Below, in pieces: positions 16,302 through 25,712 of a DNA stretch of 64,000 bases (position 1 is the first letter of the stretch; every line of letters begins with the position of its first letter). Position numbers and translations under genes: made by a program. This DNA comes from JBDWFY01 sp964291365 (GTDB taxonomy: Bacteria > Pseudomonadota > Alphaproteobacteria > Rhizobiales > Stappiaceae). The stretch covers positions 3,472,001 through 3,536,000 of the forward strand of contig OZ219989.1 in NCBI GenBank assembly GCA_964291365.2, in the 5' to 3' direction. The notes beneath the pieces are model-generated. The model made no database searches and had not been told where the DNA came from. It was given only the letters and a program-made list of their open reading frames with translations.

Positions 16302-17504
16302 TTAAAACAAATCAGCAACGGGTAAGCCATCTGCAACTAGTCCTGCTGATTTTTGATATTCCCTTATCGCCTTCCGTGTCACCGGGCCAGCTTTTCCATC
16401 AATTAATCCCACTGAAAAACCTCTTCGGTTGAGCTGATTTTGTAGTGCTTTGATTTCCTTCCTGTTGAGAGGTTGATAATCTTTTGTCCATTCCTGTTTT
16501 AAATCTCCCGCACCACTTAGTCTATCTGCAAGAAGTCCAACAGATAAGGCATAGGTATCAGCATTATTGTATCGTTTCAGAACATCGAAGTTCTTTAATA
16601 AAATAAATGCTGGTCCTCGTGCTCCTGCAGGTGTGTATAAACGTGCATTAACATCTTCATTTAAAAAGTCATCTCCACTAGCTCTTTTGATTCCCAGTGA
16701 TTTCCACTTCGAAATTGGATATTTCGTATCCGATTCAGCCAAGCCATAATCAAAGTTTTCCGGTAGTTTCACCTCATAACCCCAGCTCTCGCCCGTATTC
16801 CATCTAGATCTCTTTAAATAGGAGGCAGTTGATGCCAATGCATCTGGTATAGATTTCCATATATCCCTTCGTCCATCACCATCAAAATCAACTGCATAAG
16901 CTTGATAAGTTGTTGGAATAAATTGAGTGTGTCCCATTGCACCTGCCCAAGAACCAGTCATATTTGCAAGATCAACGTTTCCGTCTTGTACAATTTTCAA
17001 GCACTCAATCAATTGAGTATGCGCATACTTACTTCTCTTAGGGTCAGCATAAGCTAAAGTTGCAAGTGAACGAATATTATTTTTTACTATTTTGGGGTTG
17101 TCTAAAACCGCACCATACGCAGATTCTAGTCCCCAAATTGCAATAAATATATGTTTATCAACCCCGTATTTTGATTCAATTTCTTGGATAGTTTCTTCCC
17201 ACTCATTCATTTTCTGCAAACCATTTTTGATTCTGCTCTTTGATATTCGAACTTCCAGATATTTCCAAATTGGTGTCACAAATTCTGGTTGTTTTCGCGT
17301 ATTCTCCAACACTTCGGGGTCTGGTACCAGTCCCTGAAAAGCTTCTGAAAACAATTCTGATGAAATTCCAGCCTTTTTTGCTTGTATCCAAAATGATTGA
17401 ACCCAACTGTCAAAACCAGAATTTGCACTAGTATTGCTTGTTTTCAAAGTTCCTACCCCAGTAACAAATACTACAAATAATATAATTGAAGTGCGTTTTA
17501 ACAT
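16302..17504 (-). CDS. Lytic murein transglycosylase, MltB-like, with peptidoglycan-binding domain
   Basis: A 400-residue periplasmic enzyme that cleaves the glycan strand of murein to 1,6-anhydro ends. A signal peptide covers about 1-28 with no lipobox cysteine, so it is soluble rather than a lipoprotein. The SLT_2 domain (about 31-325) holds the catalytic Glu127 in IWGLESAYG, and GAMGHTQFIPTTY is the conserved downstream block. Residues about 340-400 are a peptidoglycan-binding domain (LQNQLNRRGFSVGLIDGKAG). The domain order is that of many alphaproteobacterial paralogues. It is divergent from kdsD. Confidence 0.9.
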   Translation of the reverse strand: MLKRTSIILFVVFVTGVGTLKTSNTSANSGFDSWVQSFWIQAKKAGISSELFSEAFQGLVPDPEVLENTRKQPEFVTPIWKYLEVRISKSRIKNGLQKMNEWEETIQEIESKYGVDKHIFIAIWGLESAYGAVLDNPKIVKNNIRSLATLAYADPKRSKYAHTQLIECLKIVQDGNVDLANMTGSWAGAMGHTQFIPTTYQAYAVDFDGDGRRDIWKSIPDALASTASYLKRSRWNTGESWGYEVKLPENFDYGLAESDTKYPISKWKSLGIKRASGDDFLNEDVNARLYTPAGARGPAFILLKNFDVLKRYNNADTYALSVGLLADRLSGAGDLKQEWTKDYQPLNRKEIKALQNQLNRRGFSVGLIDGKAGPVTRKAIREYQKSAGLVADGLPVADLF

Positions 17505-17842
17505 GCCAAAATTCCAACTAAATTATCTAATGATTCATTAACTTCTCAAGACCACAACACCAGTCGTAATATTTAATCTGTGCATTAAGAAGTTTCAATT
17601 CATCTATTTGACTCTAATCATTCAAATGACAGATTAAACTTGAAATATTATTCTAATCAAGTTATTCTATGCAAGATTTAATTGTTTGCACAGCTGCATT
17701 TTAACCCGACTTTATGAAAAATACTATAACATCCATTTGAGCTTTAGCTGTATTCTCAATTTATTACTAATTTAAAATACTTCACCTAAATTCTCAAATA
17801 AAAATCGACAAGATTAAAAACAACTTCCAGTACTATATAACC
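17505..17842. other. Spacer between divergent transglycosylase and kdsD genes
   Basis: It should hold two divergent promoters. It is AT-rich and I see no coding frame, repeat or clear operator. Confidence 0.5.
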
Positions 17843-18820
17843 ATGAGTAGCAAAAATTCAAAATTTCTTAGTATTTGCAATAAAACCATTGATTTAGAAA
17901 TTGAAGGTCTAAATGCTTTAAAGACTGAATTGAATTCAGAACTAGGAAACTCAGTTGCCAAGACAATACAACTGATTACCGAACTAAAAGGACGCGTTAT
18001 CGTAACTGGTCTAGGGAAAAGTGGTCATGTAGCGAAAAAAATTGCGGCAACATTAGCATCAACAGGAACACCTGCATTATTTGTACATGCTGGCGAAGCC
18101 GGCCATGGTGATCTTGGTATGATTACCCAAGAAGATGTTATAATTGCCCTGTCTTGGTCTGGAGAAACTAGTGAACTTGCCCCAATTATCGCTTACGCTA
18201 GCAGGTTCAAAGTTCCACTCATTGCAATGACTTCAGGTTCTTCAAGCACATTAGCGACAGCTGCTGATATAGTACTGTTATTGCCAAACGTAAAAGAAGC
18301 TTGTCCAAATAATTTAGCTCCTACCACTTCCGCGTTATTACAAATGTCTTTGGGAGACATTTTAGCAATGACACTGCTTGATTTTCGCGGATTTTCACCA
18401 ATTGATTACAAAGTTTTTCATCCTGGAGGACGTTTAGGAGCTAATCTAAAACAGGTTAGTGAGATTATGCATGTTGGAAATTCAATGCCAATATCTAAAC
18501 TAGGAACTCTAGTTAAAGACGCAATTGTGCAAATTTCTGAAAAGGGCTTTGGTTGTATCGGGGTAGTAAATGAAGGAGGAAAGCTGATTGGCATCATCAC
18601 AGATGGCGACTTACGAAGACATCTTACTGCTGATATTCTTCACAACCCTGTTGAATCAATTATGAGCGATTCTCCAATAACAGTTCAACCAGAAATGTTA
18701 GTTGGAGCTGCACTTGAATTGCTCAATTCTTCAGAGATTACTGCACTTTATGTTGTGGAAAATGAAAAACCCATTGGTATAGTGCATTTACATGACTTAC
18801 TTAGAGTCGGTGCAATTTAA
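17843..18820 (+). CDS. kdsD: D-arabinose-5-phosphate isomerase
   Basis: A 325-residue KdsD/GutQ-type enzyme that interconverts ribulose-5-phosphate and arabinose-5-phosphate for KDO synthesis in lipopolysaccharide. A SIS sugar-isomerase domain lies at about 35-180 (TGLGKSGHVAKKIAATLAST, then HAGEAGHGDLGM and LSWSGETSEL) and two CBS repeats at about 205-325 (IGIITDGDLRRHL). Length and order match the family. Its presence implies a KDO-containing outer membrane. The ATG at 17843 has a weak ribosome site. Neighbouring LPS genes are absent. Confidence 0.92.
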   Translation: MSSKNSKFLSICNKTIDLEIEGLNALKTELNSELGNSVAKTIQLITELKGRVIVTGLGKSGHVAKKIAATLASTGTPALFVHAGEAGHGDLGMITQEDVIIALSWSGETSELAPIIAYASRFKVPLIAMTSGSSSTLATAADIVLLLPNVKEACPNNLAPTTSALLQMSLGDILAMTLLDFRGFSPIDYKVFHPGGRLGANLKQVSEIMHVGNSMPISKLGTLVKDAIVQISEKGFGCIGVVNEGGKLIGIITDGDLRRHLTADILHNPVESIMSDSPITVQPEMLVGAALELLNSSEITALYVVENEKPIGIVHLHDLLRVGAI

Positions 18821-18874
18821 TATGTTAATTGAATAGAATTGAGCACAATTGAAATCTAAGTTTTTTTTTACGAG

Positions 18875-19339
18875 CTACACTGAGTCTTTTTGAACCGGCT
18901 CAACTTTCAAACTCGCACCTTCCGAAGATACCAATTTCACCAGACTACCGACTTCAAGGTCAGGGCCATGTACCCGCCAAACCGTATCTCCAATTTTAAT
19001 TCGTCCCGTACCTTGAGTTATTCCCTCAATTAGTTTGAATTCTCTACCAATATATCTTGAAATTCTTTGATTCACTAATGGATCTACTTTACTCTTTTCA
19101 CCTCTGTTAAGTCTCTTGAAAATAAACAGCGACCCGATTGCAATAAATAAAAATACTATTCCATTAAATTGCCAGGATGCATCAATGAGAAAACCAAGAA
19201 TCCCAACAACAATTGCGGCAATTCCAAACCACAACAAAAAGGTTCCAGATACAACTATTTCAAGACCTAACAGCACTAAGCCAGCAGCTATCCACACCCA
19301 TTCGGTATTTTGAGCAACCCAGTATTCAAAAGGACTCAA
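18875..19339 (-). CDS. NfeD-family membrane protein
   Basis: A 154-residue short-form NfeD protein. Two or three membrane helices occupy about 12-80 (WVWIAAGLVLLGLEIVVSG, LLWFGIAAIVVGILGFL, FNGIVFLFIAIGSLFIF), and the C-terminal OB-fold (about 90-150) contains GTGRIKIGDTVWRVHG. Short NfeD proteins partner with SPFH proteins, and here the start overlaps the SPFH gene by 4 bases (translational coupling). The pair probably forms a membrane-microdomain scaffold. It is convergent with kdsD. Confidence 0.88.
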   Translation of the reverse strand: MSPFEYWVAQNTEWVWIAAGLVLLGLEIVVSGTFLLWFGIAAIVVGILGFLIDASWQFNGIVFLFIAIGSLFIFKRLNRGEKSKVDPLVNQRISRYIGREFKLIEGITQGTGRIKIGDTVWRVHGPDLEVGSLVKLVSSEGASLKVEPVQKDSV

Positions 19340-20310
19340 GATTTGTCTCCATTATTTCGACTAACTTTTGGTACAGTGTTCGTTTTACGTGAAGTAGTTT
19401 CACTATCCTTTGAAAACACTTCTTTGGTTAATTCGCTTATACCACCAATCGCACCAAGAATTGAAGTTGCTTCAATTGGTAAAAACAAAACTTTCTGATT
19501 AGGAGCACGTGACATTTCTGTGAGAGCTTCAACATATTTAGTCGCCACAAAATAATTAACTGCCTGCACATCACCTTGCGCAATTGCGTCACTAACCGCA
19601 GTGGTCGCCTTTGCTTCAGCTTCAGCCGCTCGTTCCCTCGCCTCTGCATCTCGAAATGCAGCTTCCTTTCTTCCTTCAGCTTCAAGTACCAAAGACTGTT
19701 TTTCACCTTCAGCTTGTAAAACCGCCGCTTGTCGTAATCCTTCAGCTTCAAGAATCGCAGCTCGCTTATCACGTTCCGCCTTCATTTGACGGGCCATTGA
19801 ATCTACTAAATCTGCTGGCGGATTAATGTCTTTAATCTCAATTCTAGTAACTTTTACCCCCCATGGTTCAGCTGCGGCATCCACTACCCTCAAAAGCTTC
19901 GTGTTAATTTCATCTCGATTTGAAAGCAATTGATCTAAGTCCATAGAACCTAATACTGTACGAATATTAGTCATCGTTAGGTTTAATACTGCATTTTCAA
20001 GCCCTAATACTTCATATGCAGCTTTTGCCGCATCCAATATTTGATAAAACGTCACACCATCTGCGACAACTGTCGCATTATCCCTAGTGATTACTTCTTG
20101 TGATGGAACTTCAAGGACTTGTTCCATGGTGTTTAGTTTATGACCAATCTTATCAATAAAAGGTACAATCAGATTCAATCCTGGTGTTAAAGTCTTGGTA
20201 TACCTACCAAATCTTTCAACTGTATAATGATGTCCTTGAGGGACTGTCTTAACACCTGAAAAGATGACAATGATCCCCAGTACAATCAATACTCCAATAA
20301 CTATACCCAT
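19336..20310 (-). CDS. SPFH-domain membrane protein, QmcA/paraslipin type
   Basis: A 324-residue stomatin-like protein. An N-terminal membrane helix (about 3-20) precedes the SPFH domain (TVPQGHHYTVERFGRYTKTL, from about residue 23 to 190) and an Ala/Glu-rich coiled coil (about 190-250) with repeated AEGxxxA units, then a hydrophobic C-terminal segment. Such proteins oligomerise into large cage-like rings in the inner membrane and regulate membrane proteases in some bacteria. It is the first gene of a two-gene operon with the NfeD protein. Confidence 0.9.
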   Translation of the reverse strand: MGIVIGVLIVLGIIVIFSGVKTVPQGHHYTVERFGRYTKTLTPGLNLIVPFIDKIGHKLNTMEQVLEVPSQEVITRDNATVVADGVTFYQILDAAKAAYEVLGLENAVLNLTMTNIRTVLGSMDLDQLLSNRDEINTKLLRVVDAAAEPWGVKVTRIEIKDINPPADLVDSMARQMKAERDKRAAILEAEGLRQAAVLQAEGEKQSLVLEAEGRKEAAFRDAEARERAAEAEAKATTAVSDAIAQGDVQAVNYFVATKYVEALTEMSRAPNQKVLFLPIEATSILGAIGGISELTKEVFSKDSETTSRKTNTVPKVSRNNGDKS

Positions 20311-20689
20311 TTTTTTGCTCCTAAATTAGTGAATAATAAACTGAAACTTCAATTTTCGCTTAGTATTTGAAACTTTGAAATAGTTTGAATTTATGTAGCT
20401 TGACAAAGTTTATACACATGGCAATCAATCAATGTAATCTGCAAATCTTAACGACTTTAATTCACTGAATCAAGTACATTTTAACTCTTTTTTTAAACGA
20501 ATTCTATAAACAATTTATCAAAATGTCGAAATTCCACTAAATTCAATTTAAGCAGGTTTGTAACCAAAATACTATTTTAGAAAAATTTCAAACCACTTAA
20601 AAATAGAATATTTAAAATTAAACAAAAATTTTACTTATACATGACTAATTAAAAACATTTGATTATTTTCAAATTGAAGGAGCAGAAAA
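20311..20689. other. AT-rich spacer between the SPFH gene and the broken XRE module
   Basis: No coding frame is supported. It should contain the divergent promoters of the SPFH gene and the XRE-ImmA/IrrE gene; AAGGAG at 20677-20682 serves the latter. Confidence 0.5.
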
Positions 20690-21141
20690 ATGATTACTTA
20701 TGAAAATTTTCCAAACATAAAGCGATATCGTGAAGCCAAGGGGTTTACTTTTCAACAAATGGCAAAAAAAAACACGCATACCGGTTGAATACTATAAGAA
20801 AATAGAATCAGGAAAATCTGATATTACAAATGAAGACTTGTATGTTATCGCTAAAGCCCTAAAAGTTGAAGTTCCAAAATTAATTTATCCGACACGGGAG
20901 CTCCGTAATGTGAGATTCCGCTCTAACAAGCAGCTAAAAGACCGGCAACTTGTCATCCTAGATGTAGAGTATTGGCTTAACGAATATGAATTTATTGAAG
21001 ATTTACTTGGAGACCGGTTACCAAGCCCAATTGTTGACCTTGGAATTCAGATTAAGAAAGAAAACAAAAATATTGTTGAAGCTGCTAACCTGACCCGAAA
21101 ACGTTTTGGATTGGATGCAGACGAGCCAATCTTTAATTTAG
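20690..21141 (+). pseudogene. 5' part of XRE-HTH / ImmA-IrrE metallopeptidase gene, frameshifted and cut by IS
   Basis: From the ATG at 20690 (AAGGAG upstream) the frame reads an XRE helix-turn-helix start (IKRYREAKGFTFQQMAKK) and stops early. A run of nine A (20764-20772) shifts the frame: in the next frame the HTH continues as TRIPVEYYKKIESGKSDI, then the linker that leads to the peptidase. Dropping one A joins the two. At 21141 the gene is cut by the IS1380-type element, within codons for IFNLG. Together with 23217-23924 it would encode one 384-residue protein. XRE-ImmA/IrrE fusions act as regulators or antitoxins, often beside a PIN-type toxin, as here. Confidence 0.85.
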
Positions 21142-23216
21142 CCTCTATTTCCCAAAGTATTTCAAAATTTCAATATCACGATCGCATGTATCGCCCAATA
21201 TACATAGAGTTTTAGCTATTTGATATAGCATTTTTCAATTTTATAAACTGTTTTTCTAGCTTTGAGTTTTTTGACCCAAGTTTAAGCTGGTTTATTTTGA
21301 ATTGCCAGTCGGTCAAAAATTATCGAAAAAAGTTGTGGAAAACCTTTATTCCCTGGGCTGCTTTTTACTCACTCCTGAATTAATAGGTCAATAACAATAC
21401 GGAATTACGTTCGTATTGACCTTTTCAACAACACAGGATTGAGTTATGCCAATGAAACGACGAAAACGGAATAGACGATCAAATCAGATTGCGACCACGT
21501 CTGTTCGGTCTGATGCGGAAAAATTGATTTTTTCCAATTTTGGCAATAAGCGGGTTGAAGGGTTCTTTTCCAAAATCGACCTCACCAGTGATGGTGGTAT
21601 TTTGTTGATTCGTGAAGTTGAACGCATCACCGGCATTATGAAGCGAGTTGCGGATTATTGTTTCACAGATTTGCGCCATCAAGCCATGGTTGTCCAACCG
21701 CTGTATACGTTGCTGAAACAACGAGTTGTGGGATTTTTGCTGGGCTATGAAGACCTCAATGACCACCGCGAACTCCGTAAGGATAAATTGATGGCCTTAT
21801 TGGCTGATACCCTTGGTATCAAGCGGAAGAATTGTCAAGTATTGGGGGGGCTGATGCAAATGTTTCGACTAGATCACGCTAGTTGTGACTCTGATTCCGC
21901 TGATGTGAAGATGTTTCGTTTTGACCAGAAGCGGTTTAATCAGTTGCTGTTGGACGACTGCGTTGAACGCATCAAAAATAACCGCAAACGACGAATCATC
22001 ATAGATTTTGATGGAACCTATGCTGAAATCCATGGTAACCAAAAGGGCGGCAAATTTAACGGGTATCCGAAATGTAAATGCCTCCATTCTTTATTGGCAT
22101 TTATTGGGAATATTCCAATCTATGGGAAAGTCCAACCTGGTAATGTTCGTTGTGCCGAAGCGACTGCACAAGCCCTGAATGACATCGTGCCATACTTACA
22201 GCAAAAGTTACCGAACAAGCAGTTCATGTTTCGGGCTGATGGTGAGTTTAGAACACCTGAGTTGCTCCTCCTATGCGATAAACTCGGCATTGATTTTGTG
22301 GTTGGTTATGCCAATAATGCAGAATTGAAGCGGAAGATTGACCGACAAATTAAGCTGGTTGAGAAGGTACACCGTGATTCGGGCAAAACTGAGCGGATCT
22401 TCACGGAATTTCTGTGGACACCGGGGAATGATAGTTGGCAAGGACGTTGCTTTCGAGTGATTGCCAAAGTGGAATATATCGCGCAGGTTGAAAAACCGCT
22501 GAATGTGCGCTTTATAGTTACCAATTTGGATCCGAAATATGGCGGCGCGCGTAAAATCTATCGCGATATCTATTGTGGTCGCGGTGACTCCGAACGTCAC
22601 ATCAAAGAAAATCAACGCTACTTGTTCGGAAAACGGATGAGCGCAAGTGAACTCCCCGCCAATCAGATGCGACTCAATTTCGCCATCACCGCACAAATGC
22701 TTGCTAATGACATTCGTCGACTGGCCTTTAAGGGCACTAAACTTGAAAACGCCACCTTTGAAACCATTCGCAAAAAATTCATCAAAGTGGCGGCGATTGT
22801 CCGAAACACAAAACAACGAATCTACTTGGAATATTCAGCTTATTTTCCCTATAAAAAGTTGTTTACTCGAGCCTGTAATCGATTGCATCAGGAGGCAATC
22901 CGCATTGGTAAACTACAGGAGGGGTTCGGTTGATGAGATAGAATTCCATCGTGACTTCAGCGATCGCGACACTTTCACCCATCCCATCAACCTCGCATCA
23001 TCGTCCAACAAAGATGATGCTCAACTCATTCAAAGTCATACGTCCTAACCGATAGAAGCAGAAATAGACGACTATTGAATGAATTACCTGCTTCCCCCAA
23101 AAGCCTTTGGCTACAAGTTATCAATTTGTAGCATCAAGAGTATAGTATATTTTTCAATGCATGTCAATTTTAAGGGTGACAAAATTAAAATTTGGTACTA
23201 CTTTGGGAAATTCAGG
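21142..23216 (+). mobile_element. IS1380-family insertion sequence, 2075 bp
   Basis: The left end CCTCTATTTCCCAAAGTA and the right end, read inward as CCTGAATTTCCCAAAGTA, are imperfect inverted repeats of about 18 bp (16 matching). The 4-bp TTAG flanks it on both sides (21138-21141 and 23217-23220), the expected duplication size for IS1380. It carries one intact transposase gene. The element is about 0.3-0.4 kb longer than a typical IS1380 because of a 283-bp tail after the transposase. Codon use in the transposase is visibly more GC-rich than in its neighbours, consistent with transfer. Confidence 0.9.
21446..22933 (+). CDS. IS1380-family transposase
   Basis: A 495-residue DDE transposase, apparently intact. 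Conserved blocks are IIDFDGTYAEIHGNQKGGKF (first Asp), FRADGEFRTPELL (second Asp), and RGDSERHIKENQRYLFGKRM with the catalytic Glu. The basic N-terminus (MPMKRRKRNRRSNQ) is probably DNA-binding. The ATG at 21446 follows a weak ribosome site (GGATTGAG). An inverted repeat (GGTCAATA at 21386 and TATTGACC at 21414) just upstream could limit translation from readthrough transcripts, a common feature of insertion sequences. Confidence 0.92.
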   Translation: MPMKRRKRNRRSNQIATTSVRSDAEKLIFSNFGNKRVEGFFSKIDLTSDGGILLIREVERITGIMKRVADYCFTDLRHQAMVVQPLYTLLKQRVVGFLLGYEDLNDHRELRKDKLMALLADTLGIKRKNCQVLGGLMQMFRLDHASCDSDSADVKMFRFDQKRFNQLLLDDCVERIKNNRKRRIIIDFDGTYAEIHGNQKGGKFNGYPKCKCLHSLLAFIGNIPIYGKVQPGNVRCAEATAQALNDIVPYLQQKLPNKQFMFRADGEFRTPELLLLCDKLGIDFVVGYANNAELKRKIDRQIKLVEKVHRDSGKTERIFTEFLWTPGNDSWQGRCFRVIAKVEYIAQVEKPLNVRFIVTNLDPKYGGARKIYRDIYCGRGDSERHIKENQRYLFGKRMSASELPANQMRLNFAITAQMLANDIRRLAFKGTKLENATFETIRKKFIKVAAIVRNTKQRIYLEYSAYFPYKKLFTRACNRLHQEAIRIGKLQEGFG

Positions 23217-23924
23217 TTAGGAAATTTGCTTGAAATTAATGGAGTAAAGATTGGTAATCATGTTATAAAATCACATAATTATATGGGACTTTCAGTAAAT
23301 GCAAAAGATGGTGGGCCAGCTATCGTTATAAATACATGGAACAAAATACCCGTCGAATGCTGGATATTTAAAGCGGCACATGAACTTGCTCACCTTGTAT
23401 TGCACCAATCAGATTTTAAAGTGAATCATACAAAAGAAGGAAAAATGCATGAAAACGAAGCAAATAATTTTGCTTCAGAATTTTTGATGCCTGATGTCTC
23501 ATTTATTAAATTATGGTACGAAATAAACGGTCTCAGTCTAGTGGACCGAATTATAACAATGAAACGAATTTTTCGTGTCAGCTACAAGACTGTATTGCAA
23601 CGGCTTGTTGAACATTTTCCCGAAAATGAAAATATTTTGGCACAGTTTCAGTCTGATTATATAAGCAAATATAGAAAATCACTAACTCTTCTTAATGGAC
23701 CTAAAGAATTAGCAAAGAATTCTTTCCTCCGCTCAAGTTTTCTTGAACAAAGTATTGAAATTGAACCAGAACCACTTACTCCAGCAGATTTTAGATTTGG
23801 TAGATTTGAAAGTTTAGTCAGAAAAGCACTTGAAGAAAAGAAAATTAGTCTCGGACGTGGTGCGGAGATACTTCAGATCTCACGCCAGGAGTTGAGAGAA
23901 TTGGCGAAATCTTGGCATTGCTAG
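23217..23924 (+). pseudogene. 3' part of XRE-HTH / ImmA-IrrE metallopeptidase gene
   Basis: After the right IS end, the frame continues LLEINGVKIG, then the zinc peptidase motif AAHELAHLVLH (HExxH) and NEANNFASEFLMP, the third-ligand helix of the ImmA/IrrE family. The C-terminal part contains a second helix-turn-helix-like segment (GRGAEILQISRQELREL). Joining 20690-21141 to 23221-23924 with one A removed gives 385 codons including the stop, exactly in frame. The protein can no longer be made as one piece. The PIN-type gene starts 8 bases downstream, so the two were an operon. Confidence 0.87.
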
Positions 23925-23932
23925 GATAATTG

Positions 23933-24435
23933 ATGGCAATTATAACAAAAAAATTTCTGATTGATGCTGATGTTCTCATAGACTTTCAAAATTCTGATTT
24001 TTCTGTATTACGTGAAGTTAGTCAATTTGTAGGAAATATTTACTCACTCCGGGAAATCCGCGAAGAAGTAGGGGGATTAACATTTGAAGACAACTATCAG
24101 GTCGGTTTGAAGAAAATGAAACGAAGGAACATGTTATAGTACAGGCAAAAATAAGACGTGGTAAACTTTCAGAAAACGACAGACTTAATTTATACACAGC
24201 AATTGATTCGGATTTTGTTTAGGTGACAAATGATTCTGATCTTCTAAAGGCTTATAAAGAAAATAACGTTAAAACATTACGAGGTTTGCGACTATTAATT
24301 ATTCTTTCTGAAAAATCAAATATACCGGTTCAAGATATTATACAAATTGCGGAAGAGATACACAAAAGTAACTCAATTCATATCTCCAGAGAAATTTTTG
24401 ATGCATTTTGTAATGAAGTTAAATTACACACTTAA
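23933..24435 (+). pseudogene. PIN-domain ribonuclease/toxin gene, broken
   Basis: The start encodes KKFLIDADVLIDFQNSD, a PIN-domain first strand with its metal-binding aspartates, followed by LREIREEVGGL. Near 24100 the frame shifts by one base to RFEENETKEHVIVQAK and SENDRLNLYTAIDSDF. A TAG at about 24220 then interrupts, after which VTNDSDLLKAYKENNV continues with the last acidic motif. Restored length is 168 codons, normal for a PIN toxin. It sits directly after the XRE-ImmA/IrrE gene, a pairing known for type II-like toxin-antitoxin modules. Both halves of the module are dead. Confidence 0.82.
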
Positions 24436-24489
24436 TGGGAGATGTTATATCAATAGTGCAATAGTCTGGATGGTGTATTTTAAAGTAAA

Positions 24490-25563
24490 TTATATCCAAC
24501 CTTGTAATTCTCGCATCACTACACTCTTGATAACTTCCATTCCTAATTCGCCATCATTCAAACACGGGATATGAGTGAAATTTTCGCCACCATTTTCCTT
24601 AAAAATTTCTTCACCTTGAATTGCAATCTCTTCCAGAGTTTCTAAACAATCAGTAACAAACCCAGGGTTGACAACGGCTATATTCTTCACTCCTTCTAAT
24701 GCCAATGCTTCAATCGTTTTATCAGTATAGGGTTGCAACCATTCCTCTGGACCAAATCTTGATTGAAAAGTTATCTGAACTCTTTCTTTATCCCACCCCA
24801 AATCTTCTCTTAGTAATCTTGTCGTTTTCTGACAATGACAATGATAAGGATCACCTTTCTTAAAGTAACTTTGAGGAATCCCGTGGAATGAAACTAAGAG
24901 TTTTTCAGGTTCAAAATCTAGAGTTGATAGGTGTTCTTGAATCGATTGTGCCAAATTTTTAATGTAGATTTCATTATCATGGTAAGGAGGAACAATACGA
25001 ATAGCCGGTTGCCATCGTAGTTTATGGAGTGTTTCAAATACTTTGTCATTTACCGTAGCAGTCGTACTGGCTGAATACTGAGGATATAACGGAAAAATTA
25101 AGATCCGTTCGCATCCCTGTTCTTTCAACTTGTTTATTCTATCAGAAATGGCAGGAATTCCATACCGCATCGCCCAGTCAACAATAATTACCTGATTTTG
25201 CGTTAGATTTTCCGCAAGCTTTTTTGCTTGATTCCGAGTCGTTGTTCGCAACGGTGATTCATCCAACTCAGTATTCCAAATCGTTTGGTAAGCATGACCA
25301 GATTTTTGCGGTCGTCTCAGTAATACTATTCCAAATAATATCGGATACCAGATAAGTTTTGGCCACTCAATTACCCTTCTATCTGTCAAAAACTCAGACA
25401 AATATCTTCGCATTGAAAAATAATCAGTAGCGTCAGGAGTACCAAGATTGACCAGTAGAACACCAATTTTCCCGCTTGCTATGCTAGGATGTGATGACGG
25501 CAAATTAGAATTGATGCTCTCATCAATTTGGATAGTTGATTCAATATTACTTTCGCTATTCAT
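24490..25563 (-). CDS. hemH: Ferrochelatase
   Basis: A 357-residue enzyme that inserts ferrous iron into protoporphyrin IX, the last step of haem synthesis. Motifs are GVLLVNLGTPDATDY (about 33-47), SFHGIPQSYFKKGDPY with the metal-site His, TFQSRFGPEEWLQPYT, and VNPGFVTDCLETLEEI with the catalytic Glu region. Residues 1-30 are a polar extension. The ATG at 25561-25563 was chosen as the longest ATG frame; a later start is possible because the extension is not conserved. It is convergent with the dead PIN gene and monocistronic as far as seen. Confidence 0.93.
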   Translation of the reverse strand: MNSESNIESTIQIDESINSNLPSSHPSIASGKIGVLLVNLGTPDATDYFSMRRYLSEFLTDRRVIEWPKLIWYPILFGIVLLRRPQKSGHAYQTIWNTELDESPLRTTTRNQAKKLAENLTQNQVIIVDWAMRYGIPAISDRINKLKEQGCERILIFPLYPQYSASTTATVNDKVFETLHKLRWQPAIRIVPPYHDNEIYIKNLAQSIQEHLSTLDFEPEKLLVSFHGIPQSYFKKGDPYHCHCQKTTRLLREDLGWDKERVQITFQSRFGPEEWLQPYTDKTIEALALEGVKNIAVVNPGFVTDCLETLEEIAIQGEEIFKENGGENFTHIPCLNDGELGMEVIKSVVMRELQGWI

Positions 25564-25712
25564 AGGCTGTTAAGTTCCTAACCAGTGAGATTTGCAATCA
25601 GTAGAATAGTAATGGAGTAGAACCAATCAATACTAATGTTAGTTTCAAAATTCTCACAATATTTCACTTAGATTACTTTAATTCTAGCCACCAATGATTT
25701 TAATTTACGAGT

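Noticed and set aside
21869..22816. Several long minus-strand frames inside the IS1380 transposase gene
   Set aside because: They are antisense shadows of the transposase, which has all its catalytic blocks.
23079..23216. The 5' extension of the ImmA/IrrE frame into the insertion sequence
   Set aside because: These codons lie inside the IS right end and are not part of the host gene; the real gene resumes after 23216.
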